DNA of 64,000 bases from Cliona cf. orientalis. Taxonomy: Eukaryota; Porifera; Demospongiae; Clionaida; Clionaidae. The stretch is taken from positions 8,004,501-8,068,500 of the forward strand of contig OZ005698.1 of the NCBI GenBank assembly GCA_963930775.1, in the 5' to 3' direction. The notes under the pieces were generated by a model. The model was not told the origin of the DNA. It searched no databases and was given only the letters and a program-made list of their open reading frames with translations. A program made the translations under genes and the position numbers. Positions 36,971 through 48,497 of this stretch are shown here, piece by piece. Position 1 is the stretch's first letter; each line of letters opens with the position of its first letter.

Positions 36971-37974
36971 TTATAATTGCCTGGGGGAGGTCAATATTTT
37001 AGTTATAACACCCCTGTTACCTAGGATACAAGGGTGAATCAGGATATATATGCTGTTGAGATGAGCTGTGCAATGAAGTATGCCGGTATGACACATACGA
37101 GGGAGAGACCAAATCCTACGGAGGATATTGTTGAAAGATATCTCAAGTGACCTTAGTTCAGGAGAGGAAGAAAACCAAAGAGCTGAACCATAGAGGGATA
37201 AGCAAAAACTATCAAATAACTTAGTTCTAACAAGTGGATTACAGGGAGAGAATGAGTGGAGCATACAGTTAGCTTTGCGAACAAGATCATTCTTCACTCT
37301 AACAATATCATCAGCATCAGAAAGGTTAAAGGAAAGCAAATGACCTAAATGATTGGCTGAGTGACCCAAATTGAGCTCCAAACCATTGAAGAAGAAACTA
37401 GCAGGAGAACAGTGTGAAGAACAAGTGCGTGAGAAACGAACAAGTTGGGTCTTGCTTGCATTAAACAATAGACTACGAGAGGATGCAAAGGAAGAACAGG
37501 TATCAAGCATCAAGCGAAGAGCAGCAGAAGATGGCGCAAGGAGAGCAATATCATCAGCGTAGCATAAGGCTCCCACAAAGTGATTGTTCCAATAACAGCC
37601 GACACCTTTATTCTCAAGCTCCGTCAGTAAATCATCAACATACACAGTGAACAAGATAGGAGAAAGTACTCCACCCTATCGCACCCCATTTGAAACAGAG
37701 AATTTGTTAGAAAATTAACCATTCCAGGATACACAAACATTCTGATCAGAGTACCAATTGAGAAGAGCTCTAGTGATGACAGGAGATAAATCACGCTGAA
37801 GTAGCCTATTGAAAAGAATGACTCGGTCAAAAGCTTTACTAGCATCAAGAAAACAGCCATAAACACTAGAATCATTGATATTATAACGAGCAATGACATT
37901 CTTGATGAGACCTGTACAAAGCAGAGTAGATGAGCCCTGCTTGAAGCCAAACTGTATATGACTTTAATCTTCAC
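36971..37974 (-). pseudogene. 5'-truncated LINE reverse transcriptase fragment
   Basis: On the minus strand the fragment starts at FGFKQGSSTLLC, then FLDASKAFDRV, and an NGVR-stop-GGVLSPILF motif in which the usual Gln codon is TAG (about 37668). Then VYVDDL and CYADDIALLAPS (the catalytic YADD) and a thumb-like C-terminus. The frame also shifts between 37974-37624 and 37654-36971. A different family from the LINE at 25586. It lies between two copies of the 'gactttaatcttcac' repeat and is non-functional. Confidence 0.8.
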
Positions 37975-38070
37975 TAACCAACACTATTATAGCTTTCCTT
38001 TAAAGAGACTATATATGGAATAACTTCTGTATTCCTACAGTATTTTGCTCGTACAGCCAATAGCACTTGC
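37958..38070. repeat. 'gactttaatcttcac' repeat, copy 2
   Basis: Same unit as 36255-36390, immediately 5' of the truncated LINE. The DNA from 38071 to 38430 is AT-rich with no gene seen. Confidence 0.8.
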
Positions 38071-38430
38071 TGTCACTCGTGCTAAATAATAATAATATTA
38101 TAATGTATTAGATAATTGTGACTGTATAAACCCCCATTATTATCACAAATAGCTACCAGTGCTATATGTACCACAGCTGCTAGGACTATAAAATTAATTA
38201 TACTTCCAATCTATAGCTAATCATATACCATTAATTACTACCAGTATATAATTATCATACCTTGCATAGCTACTATAATATAGGACTGCTGCCAATATTA
38301 TAATATTATAGTATACATAATATACCAAAAATAACAATAAATTTCATGCATTTTGAACAAAAAGTTCTCTTACTATTCGCCTAACTTTAAACTAGGCACA
38401 GTGTCTCTGTAAAAATTAATGAAACTACTG

Positions 38431-38772
38431 CAAGGCCGTACCTAGCTATAGGGCAAGGGGGGCAGTTGCCCCCCCCCCCCCCCCCCCCCCCCAAGTGAGC
38501 TAGGCCATAGTGACAACTTATCCTCACTGTTTTGTTAGTTTGAGTCGAATGGTCTTCTGTCAGCTAGTATAGCAGTCAAATTATACATAAAACTGCAGCA
38601 TCCAGCGCAGAAACGACCTCTGTGTGGATCGATCTCCTCAAAAACCCCTCCTTAGAAGCGATTTGGTGGGTGTGGTCAAGAAGTTTGTGGGCGTGGCAAA
38701 ACAATTAGCGTGCGCTATGCGCGCAATCGTTTTATTTGCCCCCCTGCATGAAAACTACTATGTACGGCCTTG
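38431..38772. mobile_element. CAAGGCCGTA-ended element with poly(C) run
   Basis: The ends CAAGGCCGTACCTAG and CTATGTACGGCCTTG are inverted. TACTG flanks both sides (38426-38430, 38773-38777), a 5 bp duplication. A run of 24 C at 38469-38492 sits near the left end, and a GGGCGTGGC box is present at about 38690. Comparable in size and 5 bp duplication to the element at 19682. Confidence 0.65.
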
Positions 38773-38989
38773 TACTGTAACAATAATTATCATGTATAGT
38801 TCATCCAGCTCTCTCTATAGAATCTTGATTAATTACAAAAAGCAACAACAACAATATCAAGAAAATAGAACTCTTATATAAATGCCTAATCTGATCCGGG
38901 ATACTTTCTTTCCAAATGAAAAGCTATAGAATCTTTATATTGGAGATTAATTTTTTTCATTAGCAAAGTGTTACCATTGGGAGTGGCCT

Positions 38990-39402
38990 GGGGACGAGGC
39001 TAGCTGGAGCCTTTCTGGGACTTGAAAGTCAGTAAATATGTAGAGTATCTTACGCGTGTATCCAGCGAATAGATTACAAGCTGAGCGCTACTTTCTCTGA
39101 GAAGCACTATTGGTTGAACTTCACGTGTTTTCTTGGCTTACGTAATGCGGTGGATAGCCTTGTGCTATATATAGCACGCATCATTGTCACAAGGGGCTGG
39201 CCCGCGCGAGACTGTAGCAACGCGACCAACCTGAAGTTCGGAAGGAATACTGTGCTCTCGAGTTCGTCTCTGTGATTGAAGCATCGAAACTTGTCGCTAT
39301 CAAGGTTGAGAGTCGATCTTAGACGCCATCTCCATGATTTCTGGGGCCAGCATCGATCGATGTACACATTCTATTGACGACCTTTTACCACATGCACCAT
39401 TA
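38990..39402. mobile_element. CCCCAGT-family repeat, copy 3
   Basis: Shares 'tatccagcgaatagatta', 'gaacttcac', 'cttggcttacgtaat' and 'gaagcatcgaaact' with the copy at 6533, in the same orientation. The outer ends are degraded. Confidence 0.55.
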
Positions 39403-40582
39403 TACACTGTAAAAAAACTGGCAGTATAAGCTAGTATATGTATGGTAGTATATGTTTGTTATTCAGCTGTTATAAGTCCGCTTATATGTGATAGTGACAT
39501 AAGCTTGTTTCAAGCTAGCTTATATGGTTAGAAGGATATAAGCTGGAGCCAATAACACTCTTATATAATTTGTTAGAGGGTATAAGCTGGAGTCAATAAC
39601 ACTCTTATTTCAATCTCATATGGTATATGCTTGCTATAAATATATGCTTATATCAAACCCTTATTTACTATCAGTACCTGCCCCTCCCATTCCCTGCTGG
39701 TCCTAGCCCCTCCCTCTCTCTCCAGCTGGGAGGGGGTGGGGCTAGGTTATAATTTGACATCATTAAAACTCGACATTAATACCTTCACGAAGATCTTTCT
39801 TGCATTGACGCTACGAGTATGCTGTCGATGTCAGTCAGACTGTCACAGAGAAGATATCTGATCACCGCCAGTGAGGCTCAGCTAATCACGCGGCTGCTCT
39901 GCCGAGTCAGGCTCGATCCCGCCCGAGTACATACCCCGAGTCGCCCCATGTTTTGAGCTACGTCTACCAACCATTGTCATGATATCCCGGCCATGCAGGC
40001 GTCAATGACGGTACGATCCAGCCCGATTTGCCGGAAAGCCGGCTGATTACATTCATTAAGTATGCCATCTTATTGTGAGTAGGTGTGCTCTTAATAGAAA
40101 TACCCTGTGAGTACCTGTCCCTGCTTTGCAAGATGATCATTCTCTCCCTGGATATTGTCGAACAGATCATCTGAGACTCCAGTCTCCATGGTATGTAGAA
40201 TTATATAGTATACCAGTATTTATTGTAGTGCACTCAGATGAGCCAATTAGGTAATGACAACCCAGCGTACTTTTTTAATAATCCAATAGCTACTGTCTGA
40301 GATCATACAGATCCCGATCATTGGATAAATTTATGTGACTTGTTAACCGAGTCCCCCCATTATCACCCTCCAGTGCTAACAAGTTTTTAATAATGAGAGG
40401 CATTTTCTCCTAGATGAGTGTCACATATTCAGTGCCTATAGAGAAGTACGAATGGCAGTCTGAAAACACAAACACTAATAATTTAAAACATATACAGCAT
40501 ATTATTATCATTTAATGGGGGGGGGGGTCCTCATTCATTCATTCATCCTGGTTTCAGCCACTCTAATTCTACCAAAAGGCTT
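39403..40582. other. No gene recognised
   Basis: Holds two direct copies of 'tataagctggag' plus 'caataacactcttat' (about 39538 and 39580) and a GC-richer stretch at 39780-40200. Short frames only. Confidence 0.3.
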
Positions 40583-41220
40583 ACCAGCATGTAATCAGCC
40601 GTACACAGGTTCAAGACTATTGTCCAAACCCGTTTCAGCCAACCACAGTGCTAGTTCTAAACATAAAAGCTTATTATTAGATTTAATTAAATAGTCAGAC
40701 GTACCTATGGTTCAATCACCCTCTATATCAGTATGAAATCAAACACACACACAGTACCAGGAAATTACAGGCATATACCAGCATGTAATCAGCCGTACAC
40801 AGGTTCAAAGACTATTGTCCAAACCCGTTTCAGCCAACCACAGTGCTAGTGTTAAACATAAAAGCTTATTATTAGATTTAATTAACTAGCCACGACGTAC
40901 CTATGGTTCAATCACCCTCTATAATATCAGTATGAAATCAAACACACACACAGTACCAGGAAATTATAGGCGTATACCAGCATGTAATCAGCCGTACACA
41001 GGTTCAAAGACTATCATAATGTCCAAACCCGTTTCAGCCAATTATACTGCTAGTTCGTTACCTATAATTCATATCCCTCACACACCTCACTCTATATGAA
41101 TCAACCCTACGCTGCCCACACTGTACTAGGAAATATTATGATTACCAGCATGTAGTCAGCCATACACAGGTTCAAAGATTATTGTCCAAACCCGTTTCAG
41201 CCAACCACAGTGCTAGTAAT
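40583..41220. repeat. Tandem repeat, period about 195 bp
   Basis: Units begin 'accagcatgtaatcagccgt' at 40583, 40777, 40976 and, diverged, 41144, with spacings of 194, 199 and 168 bp. Each contains 'ccaaacccgtttcagcca' and an ACACACAC run. Confidence 0.9.
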
Positions 41221-42233
41221 ACTAGGCACATTCATATTATGTAATAGCATTCCGTAAATAATAAAGCACACCCTAGGATCTGTGTTGCACATAATTTGGT
41301 GTCTAGTTATGTGCGAGTCAGTATAAAAATAAAGAAGTACAACCCTAGGCCTCCACTTAAAATACGAAGTAAGGATGATGATGTTCTTTTTGCAGGACTC
41401 GACAGGATGCCTATGCATAGATGTCACTGGCGGATGATTGCACACCCCCCTCCTGACGTCGACCTCGGGTGCTATTTGGGGGGAATATTTGGTGTAGCAT
41501 TTTGCTGTTCCACGGACAAGCAATAGAGTCTGCTATTGTCAACTGAACATGTTAACTTTGTTCTCTCTACCCTTACACAATGCATTGTGAATGTTCAGCA
41601 CAACATTTTGTCATAACTAACATAATATTAATTTTGCCGCTATCGTCACTACTAATGCATGTAGCCAAGGAATATAATACATAACTCTGACAATAAACTT
41701 CATGCTAGGAGAGAACTTTCATGAAGCGTACTTGGTTTGGTACACTTGCAAGTTTCCTGTGTAGGTGGGTGGGGCATAATAATTAACATTGGTATACGTT
41801 ATACAACAAGCATGCTACACACATGATCATACAGCCACTGTTTCGCTACACACTTGAAGCTCCCGAACTACTCATAATTATTATTATTGTGAAACTTGCT
41901 CAACTTCGTTCTCCTGTCTTTAGTAGTCCCTGCTTGATACTATTTCGCGCTCTCTTCTCGCCGGACTCCTTTAGAGGCACCCATATCTCGAGCATCATGA
42001 GCATTTGTCGGGTCGAGGATTCGCGGTCACAAGTTCGCGCCAAATTTTGCAGTCTTGTCACGGCGCGCGCTGCCATGCCGGCCGGCCATTAATATAATAC
42101 GTGCAATACGACACGTGACTACATGGATTCAAATCCTTCTGACAAAGCTGACCAGGTCGGTGGCTGTTCTGGTCCTGAGTCTCTGTGATCGACCATGACT
42201 GGTATCTCTCCGGCCGGTATTTAGCGAGGAAAC
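41221..42233. other. No gene recognised
   Basis: AT-rich, then GC-richer from about 41930. Open frames at 41296-41526 and 41823-42092 lack domains and splice context. Confidence 0.3.
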
Positions 42234-42640
42234 TACTGTATACGTAGCGTACAGTTTTATTTTCAACAGATTGGATTCCTGGTGCGTATCTCATGTCGGA
42301 TTGTAGAGATTTAAACACCGTGTGCCAGGCTAACCCTGTAAGTGGCTGATAACGTGAATACCAGACTGTCACTTGTTTATTTCTTGCTCAGGTATCTACA
42401 TATACGTAGCGTACAGTTTTATTTTCAACAGACTGGATTCCTGGTGCGTATCTCATGTCGGATCGTAGAGGTTTAAACACCGTGTGCCAGGCCTAACCCT
42501 GTAAGTGGCTGATAACGTGAATACCAGATTGTCACTCGTTTATTTCTTGCTCAGGTATCTACATATACGTAGCGTACAGTTTTATTTTCAACAGACTGGA
42601 TTCCTGGTGCGTATCTCATGTGGGATCGTTGAAACAAAAA
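42234..42640. repeat. Tandem repeat, period about 164 bp
   Basis: Two and a half units start near 'acgtagcgtacagttttatt' at about 42241, 42405 and 42569, each with 'ttcctggtgcgtatctcatg'. The last partial unit runs straight into the tyrosine-recombinase fragment. Confidence 0.85.
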
Positions 42641-42905
42641 GGACCAACTGCTGATCTGTCGGTAAAGGATCTCACCCTCAAGCTTTCTATGTTACTGGCA
42701 TTATCGAATGCCGATAGAGCATCCGACCTGTGTGCTCTCGATGTGAGATACCTATCTTTGACCCCAAAAGGTGCAGAGTTTCAACTGGTGACACTGACGA
42801 AATCAGCTAGACCAGACCGACATTTTATTTCCTTCTATCCATCCTTCCAAGATGAGACGGTTTGCCCGGTGACCACCTTGCAACTGTACCTCACACGAAC
42901 AGCAG

Positions 42906-43307
42906 TGTAATGACTCAACCCGTGCTGCTAGAGTTGTCGCTATCCCCGTACTTAGTTCACGGAGTTCAATGTTTATGAACACTTTAGAACAGTTCACAAC
43001 ACGATTATATTCGTAGCACACAACACACAGTATGAATCAGCACAACTCAGGTCCGGACTAACTGTCACATGACGATCACCTGAGCCCCTGTATGGCGGGC
43101 TAGGTTCACAAAGTATAATACAACTACATAAACCAACAACATTGATTATGATAGTGATACACGAGAAAGCAACATTCATAATACAGTATGATAACCACAA
43201 ATCAAAGGCATGAATAACATAACATTAGCACAAATAATCTGATACACACAACAATACAAAACCGTTACTATTATTATTGCATGTAGCAACAAGTTCAATT
43301 CATTACA
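42906..43307 (-). repeat. 3' LTR of the Ty3/Gypsy element
   Basis: 402 bp, inverted TGTAATGA/TCATTACA termini. It differs from the other LTR at one position in 'gtttatgaacac' and one in 'aagtataatac'. Confidence 0.95.
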
Positions 43308-43341
43308 CTGTCCCCCTCACCAGAAGAGCACGTCCCGGGCT

Positions 43342-46300
43342 CTATGTGCCAAAACGTTCAGGCGGGTGTCGCTCTCTGGCTGGGTATCTTCGCTCCACCA
43401 TAGGCGAACTAGGGGAGGGTTCCTGCACCTCCAAATTGTCACCTTGTTCCAAAAGTTCTTCGTTCTGTTCGATTATTACATCACCCGGATTATCTGGGTC
43501 CCCTTGACAGTCAGCAGGATCTGCATCCTCATCGTCGTCTGTATCAACGTTCAGATTAACCCCATGTGCTGGCGGGATTGTCGTAGTGTCCTTGGACTCT
43601 CTCCTTCGTGTCGGTTCTGAATCAGACTGAGGTTCAGGGTTAGAGGTACAAGGCTTAAGTCGATCGAAGTGGACCACGATTCGAGAGCGCTTCCGCTTAG
43701 GCCGGGTGTCTTGAATCCTATAAACTGCATCCGAGAGGCGTTTCACAACTTTGAAAGGACCAGTCCATGGGCAGTGTAGCTTCCTTGACTGACCGCGGGG
43801 CACCACAGGACTATGAAGCCATACCAGATCACCCTGGTTGAACTGGTTTCCATGAACTTTCTTACTGTATATCTCTTTCTGCCTCTTAGCTTCTGACTGA
43901 AAATGTTCACGAACAGTCTGATATGACTGCTCCAACGTTTCCTTCAACTGGGCAGCATACTCACTTGTCGAACGAGGCTCTGGAGTGGGGCTGCCATAGA
44001 CCACATCCATAGGCAGTCTGGCCTGACGTCCAAACATAAGCTGAAACGGAGTGAAACCCGTTGCTGGGTGGACGCTCGTGTTGTACGCCATGCACAGCTT
44101 ACGCAGATGGTTCTCCCAGTCCCACGGGTGGCCACGGACGGTAGTGGCTAACATGTTCAACAGCGTCCTATTGAACCGCTCGACCAACCCGTCGGACTGG
44201 GGGTGGTAGGGCGTCGTACGTGTCTTGTTGATTTGAAGAATCCGGCTAACTTCCTGTACCAACTCCGACTCGAACTGCCGCCCTTGGTCGGAGTGTAGCT
44301 GTTCGGGGATGGCGAACCTGCAGAACATTTCTTCAACCAGTTTGTTCGCCACTGTGGTTGCTTCCTGATTTGGTATGGCATAGGCCTCGACCCATCGGGT
44401 AAAATAGTCAGATGCCACGAGCACATACGTGTTTCCTTGTTCGCTTTCAGGGAAAGGACCAACTATGTCAGTAGCAACAATCTGCATCGGATGCCCACAC
44501 TCAAACTTTTGCAATGGGGCCTTTCGCTTCGGAGCCGGTGTTTTTCGGGCTGCACAGTCAGGGCAGTTCTTGCACCACAATTTCACATCCTCAGAGTGGC
44601 CTGGCCAATAGAACCGCTCCTTTACGCGACTCAAGGTCTTGGCTTCACCAAGATGACCCCCCAGCGCTCCACCGTGCATGTCTCGAAGAATCTCCTCTCT
44701 ACTCTGCTTGGGAACGATCAACTGCAAATGTTGTCCCAGGCCGTGTGCATCTTCATAGTTCCTATACAGTACACCTTCTTTGATCACCAGCTGATCCCAC
44801 AATTGTATCAGCTGCCGAAAGTCATGGCTCCTTCCCTTCAACTGATCTTCCGTCGGCTTCTGATTATCTATCTTGGCGGTAAGTACTGGTCCTACCACAT
44901 CATCCTCCAGCTGTAGCTCACGTATGTCGTGTGTTTGTGGCTTTTGCGTCACTGAACAAATCTCCACTCTCTCTGTTTCGCCACCTTCGTGAGTGCGCCC
45001 ACACTGTGGGCAAGGTCTCCGGGATAGCGCATCCGCGTTTCCATGCTGCTTCCCACGACGATGGATAATTTTGAAATCAAACTCTTGGAGACGCTCCAGC
45101 CATCTCGCCAGCTGTCCTTCGGGTTCCTTGAAACCCTGAAGCCAGGTAAGGGAACCATGGTCTGTCCTCAGCTCAAAACGGCGTCCCAAGAGGTAGTGGC
45201 GAAAGTGCTGGACATACGTCACTACAGCAAGCAACTCACGGCGAGTCACACAGTACCTCCTTTCGGCCTTACTGAGAGTGCGGCTGGCATAGGCCACAAC
45301 CCTTTCTTGCCCCTCTTGGACCTGAGAGAGGACGGCTCCGATTCCAGTCTGACTCGCATCTGTGTCTAATATGAACGGCTGGCTAAAGTCGGGGAAAGCT
45401 AGGATTGGTGCAGATGTGAGGCGTTGTTTGAGTTCCCGGAAGGCATCGTCACATTGGTTGGTCCACTGAAAACCTTGCGCTTTTTCCGTCAGTCGATGTA
45501 AGGGCTTAGCTATCTCTGCAAAGTTCCTAATGAAACGGCGATAATAGCTAGCTAGGCCCAGAAATTGCTGAACTTCGGTGACGGAGGTAGGACAAGGCCA
45601 GGCTGCCACCTTCTCAGTCTTAGCTGGATCAGTGGCTACTCCTTCTCTGGACACTATGTGACCCAGGTAGCCAACCTGTCTCTGGAAGAAGCTGCACTTG
45701 GACAGCTTGAGGCGGAGACCTGCTTCTCTCAACTTTTGAAGTACAACTCGCAGGTTGCCCATGTGCTCTTCAGAGGTCCTCCCGGGGATGACGATGTCGT
45801 CAATGTAGACCAGACAGGTGGACCACTGCACTCCAGCTAGAATGAGGTCCATTAGCCTCTGGAATGTTGCAGGCGCATTACAGAGGCCAAAGGGCATGAC
45901 CTTGAACTCGAATAGTCCCTCCTGCGTACAAAAGGCGGTTTTTTCTCGGTCCTCCTTGGCCATCTCCACCTGCCAGTAGCCACTAAGCAGGTCTGAGGTG
46001 GTAAACCAATGAGACCCTGCCAGTGTCTCAAGGGTATCATCTATCCGCGGGAGGGGATAGGCGTCTTTTCGAGTAACTGCATTTAGTCTGCGGTAATCGA
46101 TGCAAAACCGCAGTGACCCATCTTTTTTACGGACCAAAACGACGGGTGAGGCCCATGGGCTAGCTGAGGGCTGTATCACATCTCTCTCCAACATGTCATT
46201 TAAAAGTCGATGCATTTCCTCTCGTTGGGGTGGGGGCACCCTCCGGAAAGGTTGACGAATAGGATGGCTGCCCATAGTGTCAATGGAGTGCTTTAATCTA

Positions 46301-46413
46301 CCCGTGCGGCCCAGATCAGCATCACTACTTGCGAAAACGTCACTATACTCTAAGAGGAGACCATAAAAATGTTCTCTCTCTGCTGACCCAAGGGTTCTCC
46401 CCAGTCCCTTCAA
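43342..46413 (-). CDS. Ty3/Gypsy pol: RT, RNase H, integrase
   Basis: An intact 1023 aa frame. RT: VVLVRKKDGSLRFCIDYRRL, MPFGLCNAPATFQRLMD and the catalytic YIDD. RNase H: ILDTDASQTGIGAVLSQ and TDHGSLTWL. Integrase: the HHCC zinc finger (HGGALGGHLGEAKT to CKNCPDCAARK), then the catalytic Asp in VATDIVGPF, Asp in LHSDQGRQFES and Glu in PQSDGLVERFNRTLL. A GPY/F-like module follows (CPWTGPFKVV). It would copy element RNA and integrate it. The domains look complete, but the protein depends on upstream frames that are shifted here. Confidence 0.92.
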   Translation of the reverse strand: MKGLGRTLGSAEREHFYGLLLEYSDVFASSDADLGRTGRLKHSIDTMGSHPIRQPFRRVPPPQREEMHRLLNDMLERDVIQPSASPWASPVVLVRKKDGSLRFCIDYRRLNAVTRKDAYPLPRIDDTLETLAGSHWFTTSDLLSGYWQVEMAKEDREKTAFCTQEGLFEFKVMPFGLCNAPATFQRLMDLILAGVQWSTCLVYIDDIVIPGRTSEEHMGNLRVVLQKLREAGLRLKLSKCSFFQRQVGYLGHIVSREGVATDPAKTEKVAAWPCPTSVTEVQQFLGLASYYRRFIRNFAEIAKPLHRLTEKAQGFQWTNQCDDAFRELKQRLTSAPILAFPDFSQPFILDTDASQTGIGAVLSQVQEGQERVVAYASRTLSKAERRYCVTRRELLAVVTYVQHFRHYLLGRRFELRTDHGSLTWLQGFKEPEGQLARWLERLQEFDFKIIHRRGKQHGNADALSRRPCPQCGRTHEGGETERVEICSVTQKPQTHDIRELQLEDDVVGPVLTAKIDNQKPTEDQLKGRSHDFRQLIQLWDQLVIKEGVLYRNYEDAHGLGQHLQLIVPKQSREEILRDMHGGALGGHLGEAKTLSRVKERFYWPGHSEDVKLWCKNCPDCAARKTPAPKRKAPLQKFECGHPMQIVATDIVGPFPESEQGNTYVLVASDYFTRWVEAYAIPNQEATTVANKLVEEMFCRFAIPEQLHSDQGRQFESELVQEVSRILQINKTRTTPYHPQSDGLVERFNRTLLNMLATTVRGHPWDWENHLRKLCMAYNTSVHPATGFTPFQLMFGRQARLPMDVVYGSPTPEPRSTSEYAAQLKETLEQSYQTVREHFQSEAKRQKEIYSKKVHGNQFNQGDLVWLHSPVVPRGQSRKLHCPWTGPFKVVKRLSDAVYRIQDTRPKRKRSRIVVHFDRLKPCTSNPEPQSDSEPTRRRESKDTTTIPPAHGVNLNVDTDDDEDADPADCQGDPDNPGDVIIEQNEELLEQGDNLEVQEPSPSSPMVERRYPARERHPPERFGT

Positions 46414-47217
46414 CTATGCTCCACAGCATCTGCCTCTTTTCAGGGGAGGGGGTCGCGTCCATATGACCTGGGGTTTCCCCTCTGTCAGTGGTTGTGAGGG
46501 CTGATACCGACTCCTCTTCCACCCGTTCAACTTGGCCAACCCTTGTCCCCTTATGAATTGTAATCTCTCCTGAAGTGGGATTCATCAATCGAGCCAGCAT
46601 GCATGAGGCTCCCCCTCCAACCACTGGGTTACCCAAGGTTCTAGCAATTAAAAATGGCAAATTCTTGTCAGACATACCCTCAAGAAGCCATGTTCCATCC
46701 TCCAAGGGTTGACCATTACTTCCACCTCACTCAGGGCAGGGATCCGCAGGGTCTCTTGGAGTATGACACTTGCTTGCACAACCTCTGGACTGGGTCTGGT
46801 CGTCACCGGAATAGCAAGGCCATGTAGGTGCAGAGTTCTCTTAGCAGCATTGATGACACAGCCGTTTTGTTCAAGGAAATCCACACCCAGAATAGCTTCG
46901 GCTTTGATTGCGCTGGCGACAACCACCTCACAGGAGAGTAGCTTCCCCCGTAACCCTATCTCAACAGTAGCCATACCGTGGATGTCCAGGGGAGTCCCCT
47001 CAATGCCAACAAGTCCATCTCCAGCCAATGGAACGAGCTCACCCTGGGCTTGGTCAAACACATCCTTTCGGATCAGACTCACAGGTGCCTCTGTATCAAG
47101 CATAAAATTCACTGGTATATTGTTAAGATGTCCTGTAACATGGTATGCAGAGGTGGGATTAACAGCTAATAGGCACTGACCATTACGTTGGACCATTTTG
47201 GAATCACCCTCCGACAC
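46343..47217 (-). pseudogene. Ty3/Gypsy aspartic protease segment, altered active site
   Basis: Frame 47217-46648 has the retropepsin-like NFMLDTEAPVSLI. The usual D-T/S-G triad reads D-T-E, a Gly to Glu change expected to disable the enzyme. A second conserved block, EAILGVDFLEQNGCVI, is present. The frame then shifts into 46705-46343, the linker towards RT. Confidence 0.75.
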
Positions 47218-47240
47218 CCGGTCCCTGGTGTCGGGGGTAC

Positions 47241-48064
47241 TCAGTTTCCCGGTCGAGGTCGTCCGCGCTTAGCAGCACAGCCCCTGACGTAATGGCCCTC
47301 CTGACCACATCCTCGGCATATGATGGGGCCTCCGGGATTGGTTGATGGGGTGCTGGGTTTCCGTGTCGGTTGGCTGCCACCTGCTTCCAGCCGATCTAAC
47401 CGCTCAGTCAGCGATCGTAACATCTCAACAATGGTGTCTTGTTGCGTCCGGACGGCGGCCACCTCTGCTGGTACTACTGGGGCAGCCACCTTGGGAGGCT
47501 GCTCTTTCAGGTATGATTCAAGTTCCAGAGTGTGTGCTACTGCATCATTGAGGGTTTTCGGGCGTTGTTGTCGAACGTTGAACGCAATCTGGGAGTTATC
47601 AATCTGGCTCAGATATCGATCCAATGACAGCTTCTCACGGGCTTCGTCCTGCAATTCTGGGAAGGCACGATCGGCCAAAATTCTCAATTCATCGGCAAGG
47701 TCCCCCCATGACTCTGTCTGGCGGCGCTTCCGGGAATGGAACTCCGCTGCATACAGCTCCCGCTTGCTATCCGTTCAAAACGCTTACGGAGAGCACCCTT
47801 GGCTCCTGCATACGTTGACCTTGCTTCTGTTGACAGCCGTTTCCACGCGGTCTGTGCTCTGCCAGTCAGCCTCACTCGAAGCCATAACAGCTTGGTGGCA
47901 TCATCCCACCCATTGACTTGTGCTGAGCCCTCAAAGTGCTCAATCCATTCGTCCCAATTGCCGTCTCCAGAGAAGGCATCAGGGGTTATCAAGGGGCGTG
48001 GGGGTCTCGCAGTCGTTGCTTCCGGTGTGGGCGGAGCTCCGCCACCGTCGCCATGATTCTCCAC
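47241..48064 (-). pseudogene. Ty3/Gypsy gag, frameshifted
   Basis: The first frame, 48064-47684, starts MENHGDGGG with the capsid-like WDEWIEHFEGSAQVNGW and KLLWLRVRLTGRAQTAW. The second, 47687-47241, continues the capsid (FPELQDEAREKLSLDRYL, FNVRQQRPKTLNDAV) and ends with a CCHC zinc knuckle (CRGCGQEGHYVRGC). The shift near 47685 breaks the frame. Gag packages element RNA in virus-like particles. Confidence 0.85.
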
Positions 48065-48095
48065 GTCAGACCGTGATCCTGCCGACTACGCCAAA

Positions 48096-48497
48096 TGTAA
48101 TGACTCAACCCGTGCTGCTAGAGTTGTCGCTATCCCCGTACTTAGTTCACGGAGTTCAATGTTTATAAACACTTTAGAACAGTTCACAACACGATTATAT
48201 TCGTAGCACACAACACACAGTATGAATCAGCACAACTCAGGTCCGGACTAACTGTCACATGACGATCACCTGAGCCCCTGTATGGCGGGCTAGGTTCACA
48301 AAGTGTAATACAACTACATAAACCAACAACATTGATTATGATAGTGATACACGAGAAAGCAACATTCATAATACAGTATGATAACCACAAATCAAAGGCA
48401 TGAATAACATAACATTAGCACAAATAATCTGATACACACAACAATACAAAACCGTTACTATTATTATTGCATGTAGCAACAAGTTCAATTCATTACA
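48096..48497 (-). repeat. 5' LTR of the Ty3/Gypsy element
   Basis: 402 bp partner of 42906-43307. It would hold the element promoter on the minus strand. Confidence 0.95.

Larger units (their letters stand above)
42906..48497 (-). mobile_element. Ty3/Gypsy LTR retrotransposon, young copy
   Basis: Two 402 bp LTRs (42906-43307 and 48096-48497) begin TGTAATGA and end TCATTACA. They differ at only two positions seen by eye. GCAG flanks both sides (4 bp). On the minus strand the 5' LTR is followed by a primer-binding-type TTTGGCGTAGTCGGCAGGAT; I cannot assign the tRNA. A purine run (GTGAGGGGGACAG) precedes the 3' LTR. Order gag, protease, RT, RNase H, integrase: Ty3/Gypsy order. Frameshifts separate gag halves, protease and pol. 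Confidence 0.9.

Noticed and set aside
44437-47916. Plus-strand frames of 60-198 aa within the Ty3/Gypsy element
   Set aside because: Antisense shadows of gag and pol.
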